Source of the DNA: Micrococcales bacterium 72-143 | GTDB lineage: Bacteria; Actinomycetota; Actinomycetes; Actinomycetales; Microbacteriaceae | NCBI GenBank assembly: GCA_001898835.1 | Contig: MKVM01000005.1 | Coordinates: forward strand, 744,001-808,000 | Direction of reading: 5' to 3' | Length of the DNA: 64,000 nucleotides | Shown: positions 31,873 through 45,538 of the stretch, piece after piece | Layout of the letters: each line of letters starts with the position of its first letter | How positions within the stretch are numbered: position 1 is the first letter of the stretch | Position numbers and translations under genes: made by a program | Notes under the pieces: model-generated | Seen by the model: only the letters and a program-made list of their open reading frames with translations | What the model was told of the DNA's origin: nothing | The model's database searches: none

Positions 31873-33351
31873 TCAGACGGCGAGGCCGAGCGCGGCGGCG
31901 GTGTCCGCGAGCTCCTCGGCGGCCCTCTTCGGGGTGTCGGACAGCTTCGTGCCGTAGGACGGGATCATCCTCGTGAGGCTCGGCTTCCACCCGTCGATCC
32001 GATCGGGGAAGCAGGTCGCGAGCACGTCGAGCATGATCGGCACGGCCGTCGAGGCGCCCGGCGAGGCGCCGAGCAGCCCCGCGATGGTGCCGTCGCCGCC
32101 CGAGACGACCTCGGTGCCGAACTGGATGACGGCCTTGCCATCCGGGCCCTTCTTCATGATCTGCACCCGCTGGCCGGCGGTGATGCGGTACCAGTCGCCC
32201 TGCTCCGCCTTGGGCGCGAACTGCTGCAGCACGGAGTGCTGCTTCGCCCGCGACGCGAGCAGCTCGGTCACCAGGTACCAGACGAGATCGAGGTTCTTGA
32301 GACCCGCGCCGACCATCGTGCCGAGGTTGTGCCAGCGGATGGACGCGAACAGGTCGAGCCACGAGCCCGTCTTGAGGAACTTGGGGGTGAAACCCGCGTA
32401 CGGCCCGAACAGCAGGCTCGCCTGGCCGTCGACGACACGGGTGTCGAGGTGCGGCACCGACATCGGAGGGGCGCCGACGGACGCCTTCCCGTACACCTTG
32501 CCCTGGTGCCTGGCCACGATCTCGGGCTTGTCGGTGCGCAGGAACTGGCCGCTGATGGGGAAGCCGCCGTAGCCGCGGATCTCCCGGATGCCGGAGCGCT
32601 GCAGCAGGTGCAGCGCCGCGCCGCCCGCGCCGACGAACACGAAGCGCGCCGTCAGCTCGAACGGGGTGCCGCCGACCACGTGGCGGCCCGAGACGCGCCA
32701 GGTGCCGTCCTTCAGCCGCTTGAGGCCGGTGACCTTGCGTGAGGTGTGCAGGGTCGCTCCGCGGGCGACGAGGCCCTCGACGAGGTTCTCGGTCAGCGCA
32801 CCGAAGTCGACATCCGATCCGCCGACGATGCGGGTCGCGGCGAGGGGCTCGCTCTTCTTGCGACCCGGGATGAGCAGCGGCGCCCACTGGCGGATGACAC
32901 GCGCGTCCTCCGTGAACTCGAGGCCGGGGAACAGGGGGTGGTCCTTGAGCGCCTCGTAGCGCTTGCGCAAGTACTCGACGTTCGCCTCACCCCACACGAA
33001 GCTGAGGTGCGGCACGGGGTTGATGAAGCGGGTCGGCTCGGGCAGCATGCCCTCCGACACGAGGTGCGACCAGTACTGCCGCGACACCTGGAACTGCTCG
33101 TTGACCTTGACGGCGTTGGTGATGTCGATGACGCCGTTCTTCTCCGGCGTGTAGTTGAGCTCGCACAGCGCGGAGTGGCCGGTTCCCGCGTTGTTCCACG
33201 GGTTGGACGACTCCTGTGCGACCTCGGGCAGGGCTTCGAGGATGGTGATCGACCAGTCGGGCTCGAGCTGCTGCAGCAGCGAGCCGAGGGTGGCGCTCAT
33301 CACTCCGCCGCCGATGAGGACGACGTCGACGGGTTCAGACACGACGTACAT
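31873..33351 (-). CDS. mqo: malate:quinone oxidoreductase
   Basis: VDVVLIGGGVMSATLGSLLQQLEPDWSITILEAL, ESSNPWNNAGTGHSALCELNYTP. Confidence 0.95.
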   Translation of the reverse strand: MYVVSEPVDVVLIGGGVMSATLGSLLQQLEPDWSITILEALPEVAQESSNPWNNAGTGHSALCELNYTPEKNGVIDITNAVKVNEQFQVSRQYWSHLVSEGMLPEPTRFINPVPHLSFVWGEANVEYLRKRYEALKDHPLFPGLEFTEDARVIRQWAPLLIPGRKKSEPLAATRIVGGSDVDFGALTENLVEGLVARGATLHTSRKVTGLKRLKDGTWRVSGRHVVGGTPFELTARFVFVGAGGAALHLLQRSGIREIRGYGGFPISGQFLRTDKPEIVARHQGKVYGKASVGAPPMSVPHLDTRVVDGQASLLFGPYAGFTPKFLKTGSWLDLFASIRWHNLGTMVGAGLKNLDLVWYLVTELLASRAKQHSVLQQFAPKAEQGDWYRITAGQRVQIMKKGPDGKAVIQFGTEVVSGGDGTIAGLLGASPGASTAVPIMLDVLATCFPDRIDGWKPSLTRMIPSYGTKLSDTPKRAAEELADTAAALGLAV

Positions 33352-33400
33352 CCTATGTCGACGCCCGGGAGCCTCTCGGGTCGGAGGTCCTACGGGATGC

Positions 33401-36659
<3,259 letters not shown>

Positions 36660-36663
<4 letters not shown>

Positions 36664-37514
36664 CCCTTGATCCCGCTGAACGCGAAGGACTCGACGAAGT
36701 AGCGCTGCATGACGGTGAACAGGAGGATGACCGGGAGCACCGCGATCACGGAGGCGGTCATGATCATCGGGTAGTCGGTCTGGTCCTTGTAGTAGGAGCT
36801 CATCGAGGCGATGACGAGCTGCACGGTGGAGTTCTCGGGCGAGTTGGTGAAGATGAGCGGCCCGATGTAGTCGTTCCAGGTCGCCATGAACACGATGATC
36901 ACGTTCGCCGCGATGGCCGGCTTGCACAGCGGCAGGAAGATGCTCCAGTAGATCCGCAGGTATCCGGCGCCGTCGAGCTTGGCCGCCTCGAGCAGCTCGG
37001 AGGCGAGGCCCAGCATGTACTGCCGCAGGAAGAAGATCATCGTGACGTTGCCGAGCAGTCCGGGCACGATGAGCGGCAGCAGGGTGTCGATCCAGCCGAG
37101 CTGCACGAAGACCAGGAACTGCGGGATGATCAGCACCACGAGCGGGATCATGATCGTCGCGAGCAGCGCGACGAAGATCGTGCGCTTGTGGGGGAAGTCG
37201 AGCTTCGCGAAGGCGAAGGCCGCCATCGTGGACGAGAAGGTGCCGACCGTGACCACGAGCACGGTCACGATGACGCTGTTGAGCAGCCCGACGGCGAGCG
37301 GCGCGACATCCCACACCTCGAGGTAGTTCGCCCAGTCGATCGGATCGGGGATCCACTGCGGCGGGAACTCGAAGACGAGCCGCGACTCCTTGAGCGAGGT
37401 CGACACCATCCAGAGGAACGGCAGCACCATCGTGAGCGCGCCGAGCAGCATGAGCGCGAAGGCGACGACGGTCCCCGTGCGGCGCGCTGCGGTGTTGGTC
37501 CGAGCCACGGTCAC
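36660..37514 (-). CDS. carbohydrate ABC transporter permease
   Basis: TM protein with LDGAGYLRIYWSIFLPLCKPAIAANVI (EAA loop); GTGA overlap with upstream permease. Confidence 0.9.
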
Positions 37515-38416
37515 TCCCCCTCGTAGACCCAGCGCCGGGAGAGCCGGAACTGCACGAGCGTGAGCACCAGCACGACGAGGGCGAAGAAGAAGGCGGCGGC
37601 CGAGGCGAGCCCCAGCTGACCCGATCCGAACGCCTTCTGCCAGATGTAGTAGGTGATGGTCGCGGCGCTGTACTCGCGGCCGCCGTCCGAGGTGAACAGC
37701 TGCACCTCGACGAAGGTCTGCAGCGAGCCGATCATGCCGACGACGGTGAGGAAGAAGATGCTCGGCGTCAGCAGCGGCAGAGTGATCTGGAAGAACATCC
37801 GCACCGGCGAGGCCCCGTCGAGGCGCGCCGCCTCGTAGTAGACGTCGGGGATGTTCTTGAGCGCGGCGAGCATGTAGATCGAGGTGATCCCGATCATCTT
37901 CCAGATGATCATGATGACGATGGTGGGCTTGATCCACGCGGGGTCGCCGAGCCAGTCGGGGCCCTGGATGCCGACGGCGGCGAGCGCCTGGTTCACGAGC
38001 CCGTACTGGTAGTTGAAGATCCACTTCCAGAGCACCACGAGCGCCACGATCGACGACACGTAGGGCAGCAGGAACAGCACCCGGAACAGGGTGCTGCCGG
38101 GGGTGCGCCGGTGGCTGCCGAGCGCGAACAGGATCCCGAACAGCAGGTAGAACGGGATCGGGATGAGCATGTAGAGCGTGTTGCCCGCAGCGATCCAGAA
38201 GTACTTGTCGCCGAGGAACTCGGCGAAGTTGTCGAGCCCCACGAAGTCGCGGGTGTCGCGGATCGAGTTCCAGTCGGTGAAGCTCGCGAACACCGCGATC
38301 CCCACGGGGACGAGCGAGAACAGGATCACCTGGAGCGCGATGGGGGTGACGAACGCGAGTCCCCAGGCGCGCTCGCGGCGGTTGATGCGCCGGGAGCGGA
38401 GGGCGGTCGTGGGCAT
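37511..38416 (-). CDS. carbohydrate ABC transporter permease
   Basis: TM protein with YEAARLDGASPVRMFFQITLPLLTPSIFF. Confidence 0.9.
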   Translation of the reverse strand: MPTTALRSRRINRRERAWGLAFVTPIALQVILFSLVPVGIAVFASFTDWNSIRDTRDFVGLDNFAEFLGDKYFWIAAGNTLYMLIPIPFYLLFGILFALGSHRRTPGSTLFRVLFLLPYVSSIVALVVLWKWIFNYQYGLVNQALAAVGIQGPDWLGDPAWIKPTIVIMIIWKMIGITSIYMLAALKNIPDVYYEAARLDGASPVRMFFQITLPLLTPSIFFLTVVGMIGSLQTFVEVQLFTSDGGREYSAATITYYIWQKAFGSGQLGLASAAAFFFALVVLVLTLVQFRLSRRWVYEGE

Positions 38417-38485
38417 CGAGGGAAACCTCCTGCAGGGGGCGGGGTGCGCGATCCTGGACCGCGCACCCCGCCGGGTTCGGCGAGC

Positions 38486-39802
38486 CTACTTCTTCTGCTG
38501 CTCGGCGATGCCCTTGTCGAGCAGGTCCTGCATCTCCTGCTGGACGGATGCCGTGTACTCGGCCGCCGTCTGCTGGCCCGACTGGACGCTCGCCAGGTTG
38601 GAGTTGAAGAGCGTGAACCAGTCGCTGTTGAAGGTGTAGGTCTGCGTGGCGCGCCGGCCGTAGTCCTCGAGGATGCGGATGAACTCCTGCTTGTTGGCCG
38701 GCGGCTTGCCGGTGTTCAGCCACTCGTCCTTCGCCATGTCGATGAGGTTCGGGATGGCCTGCCCCTTCTCGATGTTGGTGCGCTGGGCGTCCTCGTTGAA
38801 GGCCAGGAAGGCGGCGAGGTTGGAGGCGGCCTCCTGGTGCTTGCTGCTCTTCGCGACCGCGAAGCCGATGCCGCCGTACCAGATCGCCTCCTTGCCGGTC
38901 TTCGGGCTCACGGGCCAAGGCATGATGTCCCAGGTGAACTTCGCGTCGTTCCAGAGGCCGCCCTGCGCCCACGTTCCGACGCCCGTCATCGCGAGCTTGC
39001 CGCTCACGAAGCGGTCGTAGTCGCCCTGCGAGCTGAGCTCCTCGGGGCTGGGCGCGACGCCGTCGACCAGGTTGAGGTCGGCGACCCACTGGAGCGCGTC
39101 GACGAACGCCGGGTCCGTGACGGTCACCTTCGTGTGGTCGGCGTTCAGCCAGTCTCCGCCGTTCGACCAGACCGCGGCCTCGAGGGAGTAGGGGCCGGAT
39201 CCGTAGACCTTGTCGGCGCCCTCGCCGCTCGTGAGCTTCTTGGCGGCGGCGGCGTACTCGTCCCAGGTCCACGGCTTGTCGTCCGTCGGGGCGGTGATGC
39301 CGGCGGCGTCGAACATGTCCTTGTTGTAGGCGAGGCCGAAGGCGCTGATGTCCTTGGGCAGCCCGTACACGGCGCCCTTGCCGGGCGTCGTGCCGTCGTA
39401 GCGGTACATGTCGATCGCCTTGGCCCAGACGTTGGCCGGGTCGAAGAGCTCGTTGTCGTCGACGAAGGAGCTGAGGTCGGAGATGATGCCCGCGTCGGCG
39501 TAGGGCATGACCTTCTCGGGCTGGAGGTAGAAGACGTCGGGGGTCTTCTTGCTCGCGATCATCGTCTGGAGCTTGGTGGCGAAGTCGCCCGCGGGCACCG
39601 TGACGTAGTCGACCGTGACGTCGGGGTACTTGTCCTCGTACTGGCCGATCATCGTCTTGAAGGTCGCGATCTCCTCGTCGGAGCCCCACCCCATGAAGGT
39701 GATGGTCTGCTTGCCGGAGTCGGCGGGTGCGCTGCAGCCGCTCATCACGAGCGCTGCGGCGGCGACCGCGGCGACGGCGGCGGCGATGCTGCGTTTGGTC
39801 AT
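38486..39802 (-). CDS. carbohydrate ABC transporter substrate-binding lipoprotein
   Basis: MTKRSIAAAVAAVAAAALVMSGCSAPADSG lipobox; extracellular solute-binding family 1 layout. Confidence 0.92.
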   Translation of the reverse strand: MTKRSIAAAVAAVAAAALVMSGCSAPADSGKQTITFMGWGSDEEIATFKTMIGQYEDKYPDVTVDYVTVPAGDFATKLQTMIASKKTPDVFYLQPEKVMPYADAGIISDLSSFVDDNELFDPANVWAKAIDMYRYDGTTPGKGAVYGLPKDISAFGLAYNKDMFDAAGITAPTDDKPWTWDEYAAAAKKLTSGEGADKVYGSGPYSLEAAVWSNGGDWLNADHTKVTVTDPAFVDALQWVADLNLVDGVAPSPEELSSQGDYDRFVSGKLAMTGVGTWAQGGLWNDAKFTWDIMPWPVSPKTGKEAIWYGGIGFAVAKSSKHQEAASNLAAFLAFNEDAQRTNIEKGQAIPNLIDMAKDEWLNTGKPPANKQEFIRILEDYGRRATQTYTFNSDWFTLFNSNLASVQSGQQTAAEYTASVQQEMQDLLDKGIAEQQKK

Positions 39803-39894
39803 GTCTGTCTCCTCTGTGGCGGAACCCCGACGATCGCTTGTCGGTGCGGAGCGAGTCGGTCGTCGTCGACCGATGGGGGTTCCGGTTGTCGTGG

Positions 39895-39923
39895 ACGCTA
39901 ATCTATAGCGCTGTAAATGTCAA
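39895..39923 (-). promoter_or_regulatory. promoter TTGACA-N17-TAGCGT with LacI-type operator as spacer
   Basis: Minus strand TTGACA (39923-39918), TTTACAGCGCTATAGAT spacer, TAGCGT (39900-39895). Confidence 0.7.
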
Positions 39924-39961
39924 CGAAGGCCGCCGTGGATCGCGGACCCTAGGATGTGCGC

Positions 39962-40999
39962 ATGGCATCGGGCAGCAGATCGGGGGGGCGCGTCCGCCTC
40001 AAGGACGTCGCCGATCGCGCGGGCGTGTCGATGAAGACCGTCTCCAACGTCGTGCACGACTACGAGTTCGTCTCCCCGCGCATGCGGGAGCGCGTGCAGA
40101 CCGCGATCGACGAGCTCGGCTACCGGCCGAATCTCACCGCACGGCGACTGGCGACGGGGAAGACGAGCATGATCGCGCTCGCCCTCCCCGTGGTCGACCA
40201 GCCGTACTACGCCGAGATCGCGCGCTACATCGGCGAGGAGGCCGAGCGTCGCGGCTACCGGATCATCGTCGAGCAGACCCTCAACGACGTCGAGGCCGAG
40301 CGCGCCGTCATCCGGGACCGCGAGGAGGGGCTCGTCGACGGCGTGATCTTCCATCCCGTGCGGATCGGCACGCTCGAGATCGCGCGGCTTCGCCCCGAGA
40401 CCCCGATCGTGCTCCTCGGCGAGGCGGCGCGCCCGCTCACCACCGATCACGTGATGATCGACAACGCCCAGGCGGCCAGGGACGGGGTCGAGCTGCTGCT
40501 CGCCGAGAAGCGGACGCGGATCGCCTTCCTCGCGGACGTCCGCGGCGACATCACCGAGTCGACCCAGCTGCGGCTGCTCGGCTACCAGGAGGCGCTCCTC
40601 GCCGCGGGGATCCGCCCCGATCCCGAGCTCGTGCTGCAGAGCGACGGCTTCACGATCGAGGACGGCGTGGCGGCGATCGCCGCTGCGATCGAGCGCGGAC
40701 TCCACTTCGACGCGGTGCTCTGCCGCGACGACACCTTCGCGATGGCGGCGCTGCGCGCCCTGCGCGTGGCCGGACGCTCGGTGCCCGAGGAGGTCTCCGT
40801 GCTCGGATGGGATGACACGGTGCTCGCGCACTCCAGCACCCCCGCGCTCTCCGCGATCTCCCCCGACAAGCTCGCGATCGCCACGACCGCTCTCGACCTG
40901 CTCGAGGACCGCATGAAGGGCTACGGCGGAACGGGTCGCCATCGCCTCGCGCCGTACTCGGTCATCGAGCGCGGCACCACTGCCGTTTTACAGCGCTAG
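39962..40999 (+). CDS. LacI-family transcriptional regulator
   Basis: RLKDVADRAGVSMKTVSNVVHDYEFVSPRMRERVQTAIDELGYRPN. Confidence 0.93.
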   Translation: MASGSRSGGRVRLKDVADRAGVSMKTVSNVVHDYEFVSPRMRERVQTAIDELGYRPNLTARRLATGKTSMIALALPVVDQPYYAEIARYIGEEAERRGYRIIVEQTLNDVEAERAVIRDREEGLVDGVIFHPVRIGTLEIARLRPETPIVLLGEAARPLTTDHVMIDNAQAARDGVELLLAEKRTRIAFLADVRGDITESTQLRLLGYQEALLAAGIRPDPELVLQSDGFTIEDGVAAIAAAIERGLHFDAVLCRDDTFAMAALRALRVAGRSVPEEVSVLGWDDTVLAHSSTPALSAISPDKLAIATTALDLLEDRMKGYGGTGRHRLAPYSVIERGTTAVLQR

Positions 41000-41015
41000 A
41001 GATTGTGCCTATGCT
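40987..41015 (+). promoter_or_regulatory. second LacI operator with promoter TTTACA-N17-TATGCT
   Basis: TTTACAGCGCTAGAGATT matches 17/18 of the 39900-39917 site; -10 lies 6 nt before the ATG at 41022. Confidence 0.7.
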
Positions 41016-41021
41016 TCACGC

Positions 41022-42863
41022 ATGACCGATCCCCTGCCGCAGGCGAGCACCCAGGACGGCCGCTACCCGCGCCCCCAGCTCCTGCGCCCGCACTGGGCCG
41101 ACCTCACCGGCACCTGGGCGTTCGCGTTCGATGACGGCGACGACGGCCTCGCCCTCGGCTGGGCCCACCGCCCCGAAGCGATCTCGGGCACGATCACCGT
41201 GCCGTTCCCGCCCGAATCCGAGGCCTCCGGCGTGCACGACCAGGGGTACCACCGCATCCTCTGGTACCGCCGCACCGTGGGCGCCGACGAGATCGCCGCC
41301 GCCGGCCACGCCCCCGGCCGCCGACTCGTGCTGCACCTCGGCGCCGTCGACTACCGCGCCGATGTCTGGGTCGACGGATCGCACCTGGCCCGTCACGAGG
41401 GCGGCCACACGCCGTTCTCGGTGGAGCTGCCCGGCGACGGCCCGTTCGAGCTCGTCGTGCGCGCCGAGGACGACCCGCACGACCTCTCGCAACCGCGCGG
41501 CAAGCAGGACTGGGAGCGCGAGCCGCACGTCATCTGGTACCCGCGCACGAGCGGCATCTGGCAGCCCGTCTGGCTGGAGTCCGTGCCGCCGCAGCGCATC
41601 GTGCGCCTCGGCTGGCAGCAGAGCATCGCCCGCGCCGAGGTCGCCCTCGCGCTCGACCTCGCGGCGCCGCCCGCGCCGGGCACGCGGGCCCGCATCCGGC
41701 TCACCCTCGACGGCGAGCTGCTGGCCGAGCACACCGCCCTGCTCACGCGCACCGACTCGGTGGTGCGGGTCGCCGTCGACGCCCTGCGCAACGGCCAGGC
41801 GCTCGGCGACCACCTCTGGTCGCCCGAGCGGCCGACCCTCGTCGACGCGGAGGTCGAGCTGACCGCGCCGGGGCACGAGCCCGACCGGGTGGCGTCCTAC
41901 CTCGGCTTCCGCGACGTCGGAGAGGCCGACGGACGGTTCCTCCTCAACGGCCTCCCCCACGTCGTGCGGGGGGTGCTCTCCCAGGGCTACTGGCCGTCCT
42001 CCCACCTCGCGGCGCCGGATGCCGACGCCCTCCGCGCCGAGGTCGAGCTCGTCAAGGAGCTCGGCTTCACGACCGTGCGCGTGCACCAGAAGATCGAGGA
42101 CCCCCGCTTCCTGTACTGGGCAGACCGCCTGGGCCTGCTCGTGTGGGAGGAGATGCCGAGCGCCTACGAGTTCACGGACGCCTCCGCCTCCCGCCTCGTG
42201 CGCGAGTGGATCGAGGTGGTGCGGCGCGACTCCTCCCACCCCTCCGTCGTCGCGTGGGTGCCGCTCAACGAGAGCTGGGGCGTGCAGCACATCGCCGGCG
42301 ACGAGCGCCAGCGGGCGCTCAGCCGCACCCTCTACCACCTCACCAAGACACTCGACGAGACGCGCCCCGTGATCTCCAACGACGGCTGGGAGCACACGCG
42401 CTCGGACCTGCTGACCGTGCACGACTACCAGAACGACCCGGCGCGGCTTCAGGCCTCCTACGCGACGGCCGACGGCGCCCGGCGGAGCCTCACGGGGGCC
42501 GCCCCCAACGGCCGGCAGACCTTCGTCGGCACGGCCGAGGAGACCGAGTCGACCGGCGCGAAGCCCATGATCCTCAGCGAGTTCGGCGGGGTGAGCGTCC
42601 GCCGGCGTGAGCCCGGATCGTGGGGATACCGCCTCGTCTCGTCGAACGACGACCTCGAGCGGCACCTCACGGCACTGTTCGCCGCCGTGCACGGCAGCGA
42701 GGGGCTCGCCGGGTGGTGCTACACCCAGCTCACCGACACCGCGCAGGAGACCAACGGCCTCACCGACGCGCGGCGCGTGCCGAAGCTCCCGGCGGAGCGC
42801 ATCCGCGCGATCGTGCAGGGCTCCTCCGACCGGCGAACCGACGAACCGGAGCTCGACGGCTGA
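41022..42863 (+). CDS. glycoside hydrolase family 2 (beta-galactosidase/glucuronidase-like)
   Basis: PQLLRPHWADLTGTWAFAFDD, TTVRVHQKIEDPRFLYWADRLGLLVWEEMPS, WVPLNESWGVQ, ILSEFGG. Confidence 0.9.
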   Translation: MTDPLPQASTQDGRYPRPQLLRPHWADLTGTWAFAFDDGDDGLALGWAHRPEAISGTITVPFPPESEASGVHDQGYHRILWYRRTVGADEIAAAGHAPGRRLVLHLGAVDYRADVWVDGSHLARHEGGHTPFSVELPGDGPFELVVRAEDDPHDLSQPRGKQDWEREPHVIWYPRTSGIWQPVWLESVPPQRIVRLGWQQSIARAEVALALDLAAPPAPGTRARIRLTLDGELLAEHTALLTRTDSVVRVAVDALRNGQALGDHLWSPERPTLVDAEVELTAPGHEPDRVASYLGFRDVGEADGRFLLNGLPHVVRGVLSQGYWPSSHLAAPDADALRAEVELVKELGFTTVRVHQKIEDPRFLYWADRLGLLVWEEMPSAYEFTDASASRLVREWIEVVRRDSSHPSVVAWVPLNESWGVQHIAGDERQRALSRTLYHLTKTLDETRPVISNDGWEHTRSDLLTVHDYQNDPARLQASYATADGARRSLTGAAPNGRQTFVGTAEETESTGAKPMILSEFGGVSVRRREPGSWGYRLVSSNDDLERHLTALFAAVHGSEGLAGWCYTQLTDTAQETNGLTDARRVPKLPAERIRAIVQGSSDRRTDEPELDG

Positions 42864-43008
42864 CGCGCGGCCCCGATCCGTCGGCCGACCCCAGGCCGGC
42901 GAACTCGGGTCGTCGCCCTCCGCACCCGACCCCAGCGTTCCGATCCGGGGAGGACGGATGACACCTTCGGGCACTACTCTGACCTCACAACACCCGAAGG
43001 AGTGAGAC

Positions 43009-44175
43009 GTGGGCTTCATCCAGGCATTCACCGGCGCCGTGGGCGGCATGTTCGCCGACCAGTGGATCGACTTCTTCACCGTGCCGAACGTGCAGCCGAC
43101 CGCCGCACTGTTCCCCGCGGTGAAGCAGGAGACCAACGCGGGGCGCGGATCCAACACCAAGGGATCCGAGCACATCATCACGAACGGCTCCAAGATCGTG
43201 GTGCCCGAGGGCTACGGCCTCATCACCATGCAGGACGGCGAGATCACCGGCTTCGTCGCCGAGGCGGGCGGCTACACCTGGCAGTCGGACGACGTCAACA
43301 GCCAGTCGTTCTTCGCGGGCAACGGATTCCTCAGCCCCGTCATCAAGCAGAGCTGGGAGCGCTTCAAGCGGGGCGGCATCCCCGGCTCGCAGCAGGCCGC
43401 CTTCTACGTGAGCCTCAAGGAGCTGCCGAACAACCGCTTCGGCACCCAGAGCGAGATCTACTGGGACGACGCCTGGCTCGGCACGCAGGTGGGCGCGCTC
43501 ACCCGCGGCTCGTACACGCTGCGCATCGTCGACCCGATCCTGTTCATCAAGAACTTCGTGCCCGCCACCTACCTCACGGGCGCCCAGGTCTTCGACTTCA
43601 CCGACATGAACAACGACGCGGCGACGCAGCTGTTCAACGAGGTCGTCTCGGCGCTCGCGCCCGCGTTCTCCAAGTACACGAACGACCCCTCGCGCACCCG
43701 CATCACCCAGATCCAGTCGGACTCCCTCGGCTTCGCGAAGAGCCTCGCCGAGGCCGTCGAGGAGGGCTACTCCTGGCGGGCCAACCGCGGTCTCGAGATC
43801 GTGTCCACCGCGATCGTCTCGATCGAGTACGACGCCGACACCACCGAGCTGCTGTCGAAGGTCAAGCGCGCCGATGCGCTGTCGGGCGCCCGCGGCAACT
43901 CGAACCTGCAGGCCTCGGTCGCGCAGGGCATCGAGTCGGCGGGGGCCGAGGGCGGCGGCGCCGGCATCCTCGGCGTCGGCATGGCGGCCGGATCGCTCGG
44001 CGGTCTCGCGGGGCTGCAGCAGCCCGTCGGAGCGGCCCCGACCGCGCCCGCGGCCGCCGCCCCGGCAGCCGACGACCCGGTCGCGAAGCTCACGCAGGCG
44101 AAGCAGATGCTCGACGCGGGCCTCATCACCCAGGAGGACTACGACGCCCTCAAGGCGAAGGTCCTCGGCGGCTAG
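43009..44175 (+). CDS. SPFH-domain (COG4260/YdjI-like) protein with C-terminal SHOCT motif
   Basis: SPFH-like core; C-terminal DPVAKLTQAKQMLDAGLITQEDYDALKAKVLGG. Confidence 0.85.
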   Translation: MGFIQAFTGAVGGMFADQWIDFFTVPNVQPTAALFPAVKQETNAGRGSNTKGSEHIITNGSKIVVPEGYGLITMQDGEITGFVAEAGGYTWQSDDVNSQSFFAGNGFLSPVIKQSWERFKRGGIPGSQQAAFYVSLKELPNNRFGTQSEIYWDDAWLGTQVGALTRGSYTLRIVDPILFIKNFVPATYLTGAQVFDFTDMNNDAATQLFNEVVSALAPAFSKYTNDPSRTRITQIQSDSLGFAKSLAEAVEEGYSWRANRGLEIVSTAIVSIEYDADTTELLSKVKRADALSGARGNSNLQASVAQGIESAGAEGGGAGILGVGMAAGSLGGLAGLQQPVGAAPTAPAAAAPAADDPVAKLTQAKQMLDAGLITQEDYDALKAKVLGG

Positions 44176-44190
44176 CCGTCACCCTCGGCG

Positions 44191-45528
44191 ATGAGCGACC
44201 CCTCGAACACGCCGCAGCAGCCCGTGCCGCCGGTGCCCCCGGCGGCGCAGGCCGCTGCGCCGAACCCGGCCCCGGCATCCGCTACGCCGCCGGCAGCCGA
44301 TGCGCCCGCATCAGCTGCGCCCGCGGTTCCCGCCGTGCCGCAGGAGCTGGCCGACGCCCTCCAGCAGGACGGGCCCATCGACAGCTCCAACGCCAAGGGC
44401 GACGGGCTCACCAAGTGCCCGCGCTGCGGCTCGGCCGAGATCGGCCCCGTGCCGGGCACCGACCACCTGCGCTGCGCGTACTGCCGCTACGAGTGGGTCG
44501 CCGCCAACTTCATGGCGAGCGTCGGCTTCGACTCCCCCATCGACCAGCTGCACGGCACCGTCGTCACGACGGGCGTCGGCGACATCGACCGGAACGCGTC
44601 GAACATCATCACGCTCAAGTGCCAGGGCTGCGGGGCCGAGGTCGTCGTCAACACCGAGAGCCAGCTGCAGGCCCGCTGCCACTGGTGCCGGCAGGTGCTC
44701 TCGCAGCAGACGCAGATCCCGAACGGCGCGGTGCCGGATGCGGTGCTCCCCTTCCACCTCACCCACGAGCAGGCCGTCGAGCAGGTGCGCAAGTTCGCCT
44801 CCCGCCGCCGGATGTTCGCGCTCAAGCGGTTCAAGCAGGAGTTCGTCCCCGAGAACGTGGTGGGCGTCTACATGCCGTACCTGCTCGTCGACGGCAACGC
44901 GCACGCCAAGATCGACGGCTTCGGCGAGATCAAGACCCGCCAGTACCAGCGCGGCTCCGACAACAACAAGACCACCTACTACGACGCCGACGTCTACCGG
45001 GTCGGACGGGACTTCGACTTCACCGTCGACGACCTCACGATCGAGTCGTCCTCGGCGCGCGCCAACCAGAACACCAAGCAGAACACGAACAACGTGATCA
45101 ACACGATCCTGCCGTTCGACACCAAGAACTCCGTGGCATACGACGCCAACTACATGGGCAGCTTCACCTCCGAGAAGCGCGACCTCGACGTCGACCAGGT
45201 CATGCCGGTCGCCCGCAGCCAGATGCTCAGCATCGCCCGGCAGAAGGCGACCGAGACGACCAACTACGACCGCGGCATCCGCTGGGAGTCCGAGCAGTTG
45301 GAGCTCAAGGGCACCCGCTGGGTCTCGGTGCTGCTGCCGGTGTGGCTCTACTCGTACTACGAGAAGAAGTCCGACGGCAGCGCCTTCCTGCACTACATCG
45401 CCGTCAACGGCCGCACCGGCGAGACCATGGGCAGCATCCCGGTGAGCGTCGGCAAGCTGCTGCTCGTCGCCCTCACCCTCGGCACCGTGCTCGAGGGCGT
45501 CGCGATCGCGATCGTCGCCAACTTCTAG
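44191..45528 (+). CDS. double zinc-ribbon membrane-associated protein (YdjG-like)
   Basis: CPRCGSAEIGPVPGTDHLRCAYC and CQGCGAEVVVNTESQLQARCHWC; C-terminal TM. Confidence 0.82.
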   Translation: MSDPSNTPQQPVPPVPPAAQAAAPNPAPASATPPAADAPASAAPAVPAVPQELADALQQDGPIDSSNAKGDGLTKCPRCGSAEIGPVPGTDHLRCAYCRYEWVAANFMASVGFDSPIDQLHGTVVTTGVGDIDRNASNIITLKCQGCGAEVVVNTESQLQARCHWCRQVLSQQTQIPNGAVPDAVLPFHLTHEQAVEQVRKFASRRRMFALKRFKQEFVPENVVGVYMPYLLVDGNAHAKIDGFGEIKTRQYQRGSDNNKTTYYDADVYRVGRDFDFTVDDLTIESSSARANQNTKQNTNNVINTILPFDTKNSVAYDANYMGSFTSEKRDLDVDQVMPVARSQMLSIARQKATETTNYDRGIRWESEQLELKGTRWVSVLLPVWLYSYYEKKSDGSAFLHYIAVNGRTGETMGSIPVSVGKLLLVALTLGTVLEGVAIAIVANF

Positions 45529-45538
45529 GGAGAGACGG

